Source: Acidobacteriota bacterium | GTDB taxonomy: Bacteria; Acidobacteriota; Vicinamibacteria; Vicinamibacterales; UBA8438 | Direction: 5' to 3' | Length of the DNA: 6,246 nucleotides | Assembly (NCBI GenBank): GCA_011523485.1 | Contig: WTGR01000198.1 | Coordinates: 1 to 6,246, forward strand | Part shown: positions 5,682 to 6,246 of the stretch, one piece after another | Layout: every line of letters starts with the position of its first letter | Numbering within the stretch: the stretch's first letter is position 1 | Notes under the pieces: model-generated | Database searches by the model: none | Told to the model about the DNA's origin: nothing | What the model saw: only the letters and a program-made list of their open reading frames with translations | Made by a program: the position numbers and the translations under genes

Positions 5682-6008
5682 ATGGCAATCAGGGTGATCA
5701 GCGGTCTGGTACTGCTGGCGGCAATCGCGGCGGCCTTCGCCCCCGATGCGATCCCGGGCAACGGGCTGGCGATTCTGCTGGTCGTCCTGGGCCTCGCCTA
5801 TTCCTACGTGGCGATCGATCCGGAGGACGCAACCGCGTACCTGGTCGTCGTCCTGGCGGTAGGCGCCTCGGCCGGGTCGGACGTGCTCAACGCCATTCCC
5901 GCCGTAGGCATGTACCTGGACGGCATCCTGGACGGGCTGTCGACGGCGCTCCATGCCAGCGTGGCGACGATCGCGGCGTTGCGGATCGTCAATCGAATCA
6001 AGGGTTGA
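5682..6008 (+). CDS. Small multi-spanning membrane protein, unrecognised family, copy 1 of a tandem pair
   Basis: I do not recognise this 108-residue protein. It is very hydrophobic, with likely membrane segments at about 4-20, 28-44 and 51-65 and a fourth, more amphipathic one around 85-102. Between the first two is a conserved turn, PDAIPGNG (21-28); after the second comes DPEDAT (46-51). The C-terminal half has GMYLDGILDGLS (76-87) and ends in a basic tail, RIVNRIKG. No catalytic or metal motif, lipobox or cleavable signal is evident. The start is strong: AAGGAGG lies 6 bases before the ATG. That, the bacterial-like composition, and a second similar gene directly downstream show that this is a real gene. 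The two genes are 78 bases apart and probably co-transcribed. Holin-like or small inner-membrane scaffold roles are conceivable, but nothing in the sequence selects one. Confidence 0.82.
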   Translation: MAIRVISGLVLLAAIAAAFAPDAIPGNGLAILLVVLGLAYSYVAIDPEDATAYLVVVLAVGASAGSDVLNAIPAVGMYLDGILDGLSTALHASVATIAALRIVNRIKG

Positions 6009-6049
6009 AGAGATCGAGTCGAAGCCGGGTTTCCTTCTACCGTGAACCG

Positions 6050-6064
6050 GGGATTCGTCGTACC
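6050..6064 (+). repeat. 15-base leader repeat, copy 2
   Basis: This is an exact copy of the element at 5643-5657, with 22 bases to the ATG at 6087. It is outside both coding regions, so its conservation is not explained by protein similarity. Confidence 0.8.
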
Positions 6065-6086
6065 TCCCCCGAAAAAGGAGAAGAGA

Positions 6087-6246
6087 ATGGCACCCAGAGT
6101 AATCGTCGGTTTGACCCTGCTGACAGCCATCGTGCTGGCGGTGGCGCCCGATGCGGTTCCGGGCAACGGCCTGATGATTCTGCTGGTCCTCCTGGGCCTC
6201 GCCTACCCCGTCCTGGCGAAGCTCGACGCCGAGGACGCGACGTCGC
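6087..6246 (+). CDS. Small membrane protein, copy 2 of the tandem pair, truncated by the window end
   Basis: The first 53 residues are visible. Thirty of the first 40 are identical to the upstream gene, including the PDAVPGNGL turn and LLGLAY at the end of the second membrane segment. One extra residue follows, then DAEDAT aligns with DPEDAT. AAGGAG lies 6 bases before the ATG. DNA similarity is also high, for example a shared 15-base run CCTGGGCCTCGCCTA. The gene has no frameshift or stop in the visible part and appears functional. Function is unknown, as for copy 1; whether more copies follow lies outside the window. Confidence 0.82.
   Translation, partial: MAPRVIVGLTLLTAIVLAVAPDAVPGNGLMILLVLLGLAYPVLAKLDAEDATS

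Noticed and set aside
1..6246. CRISPR arrays, tRNA or rRNA genes, insertion sequences, phage attachment sites
   Set aside because: No regularly spaced direct repeats, cloverleaf, rRNA-like stretch, transposase or integrase motifs were seen on either strand.

Overview
The window is very GC-rich, gene-dense bacterial DNA. It holds one 5'-truncated gene, four complete enzyme genes, one complete small membrane-protein gene and the start of a second copy of it. High GC, a Uma2-family nuclease gene among exported hydrolases, and an unusual M20 amidohydrolase subtype fit an environmental Acidobacteriota-like organism (Vicinamibacteria or similar). That placement is inference from gene content, not a demonstrated assignment. 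No rRNA, tRNA, CRISPR array, insertion sequence or integrase was found.

Layout: (1) Bases 1-623 (+) are the C-terminal part of an N-acyl-D-amino-acid deacylase. (2) Bases 651-4059 (-) carry three co-directional genes, in transcription order: a Uma2-family PD-(D/E)XK protein, a Tat-signal metallo-beta-lactamase-fold hydrolase, and a signal-peptide M20 (AbgB-like) amidohydrolase that converges on the deacylase. A perfect 10-bp inverted repeat lies in the 210-bp spacer between the last two. (3) Bases 4060-4181 are a divergent intergenic region. (4) Bases 4182-5294 (+) encode an exported type II L-asparaginase homologue. (5) Bases 5295-5681 are a 387-bp non-coding stretch with several dyads and a possible promoter. 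(6) Bases 5682-6008 (+) encode a 108-residue membrane protein of no family I recognise. A clear paralogue starts at 6087 and runs off the right edge. The two copies share 30 of their first 40 residues and the same 15-base leader element about 22-24 bases before each start.

Four of the five enzymes cleave, or belong to families that cleave, C-N amide or similar bonds: D-amino-acid deacylation, M20 amide hydrolysis, asparaginase, and an MBL hydrolase of unknown substrate. At least three carry export signals. A reasonable reading is an envelope-located set for scavenging nitrogen from amides or peptides, but no shared pathway is shown. The points most worth a second look are the tandem membrane-protein genes with their conserved leader, active-site substitutions in the asparaginase (Asn at the usual catalytic Asp; altered GxGNGN loop), and a Glu at the usual Cys metal-ligand position of the M20 enzyme.
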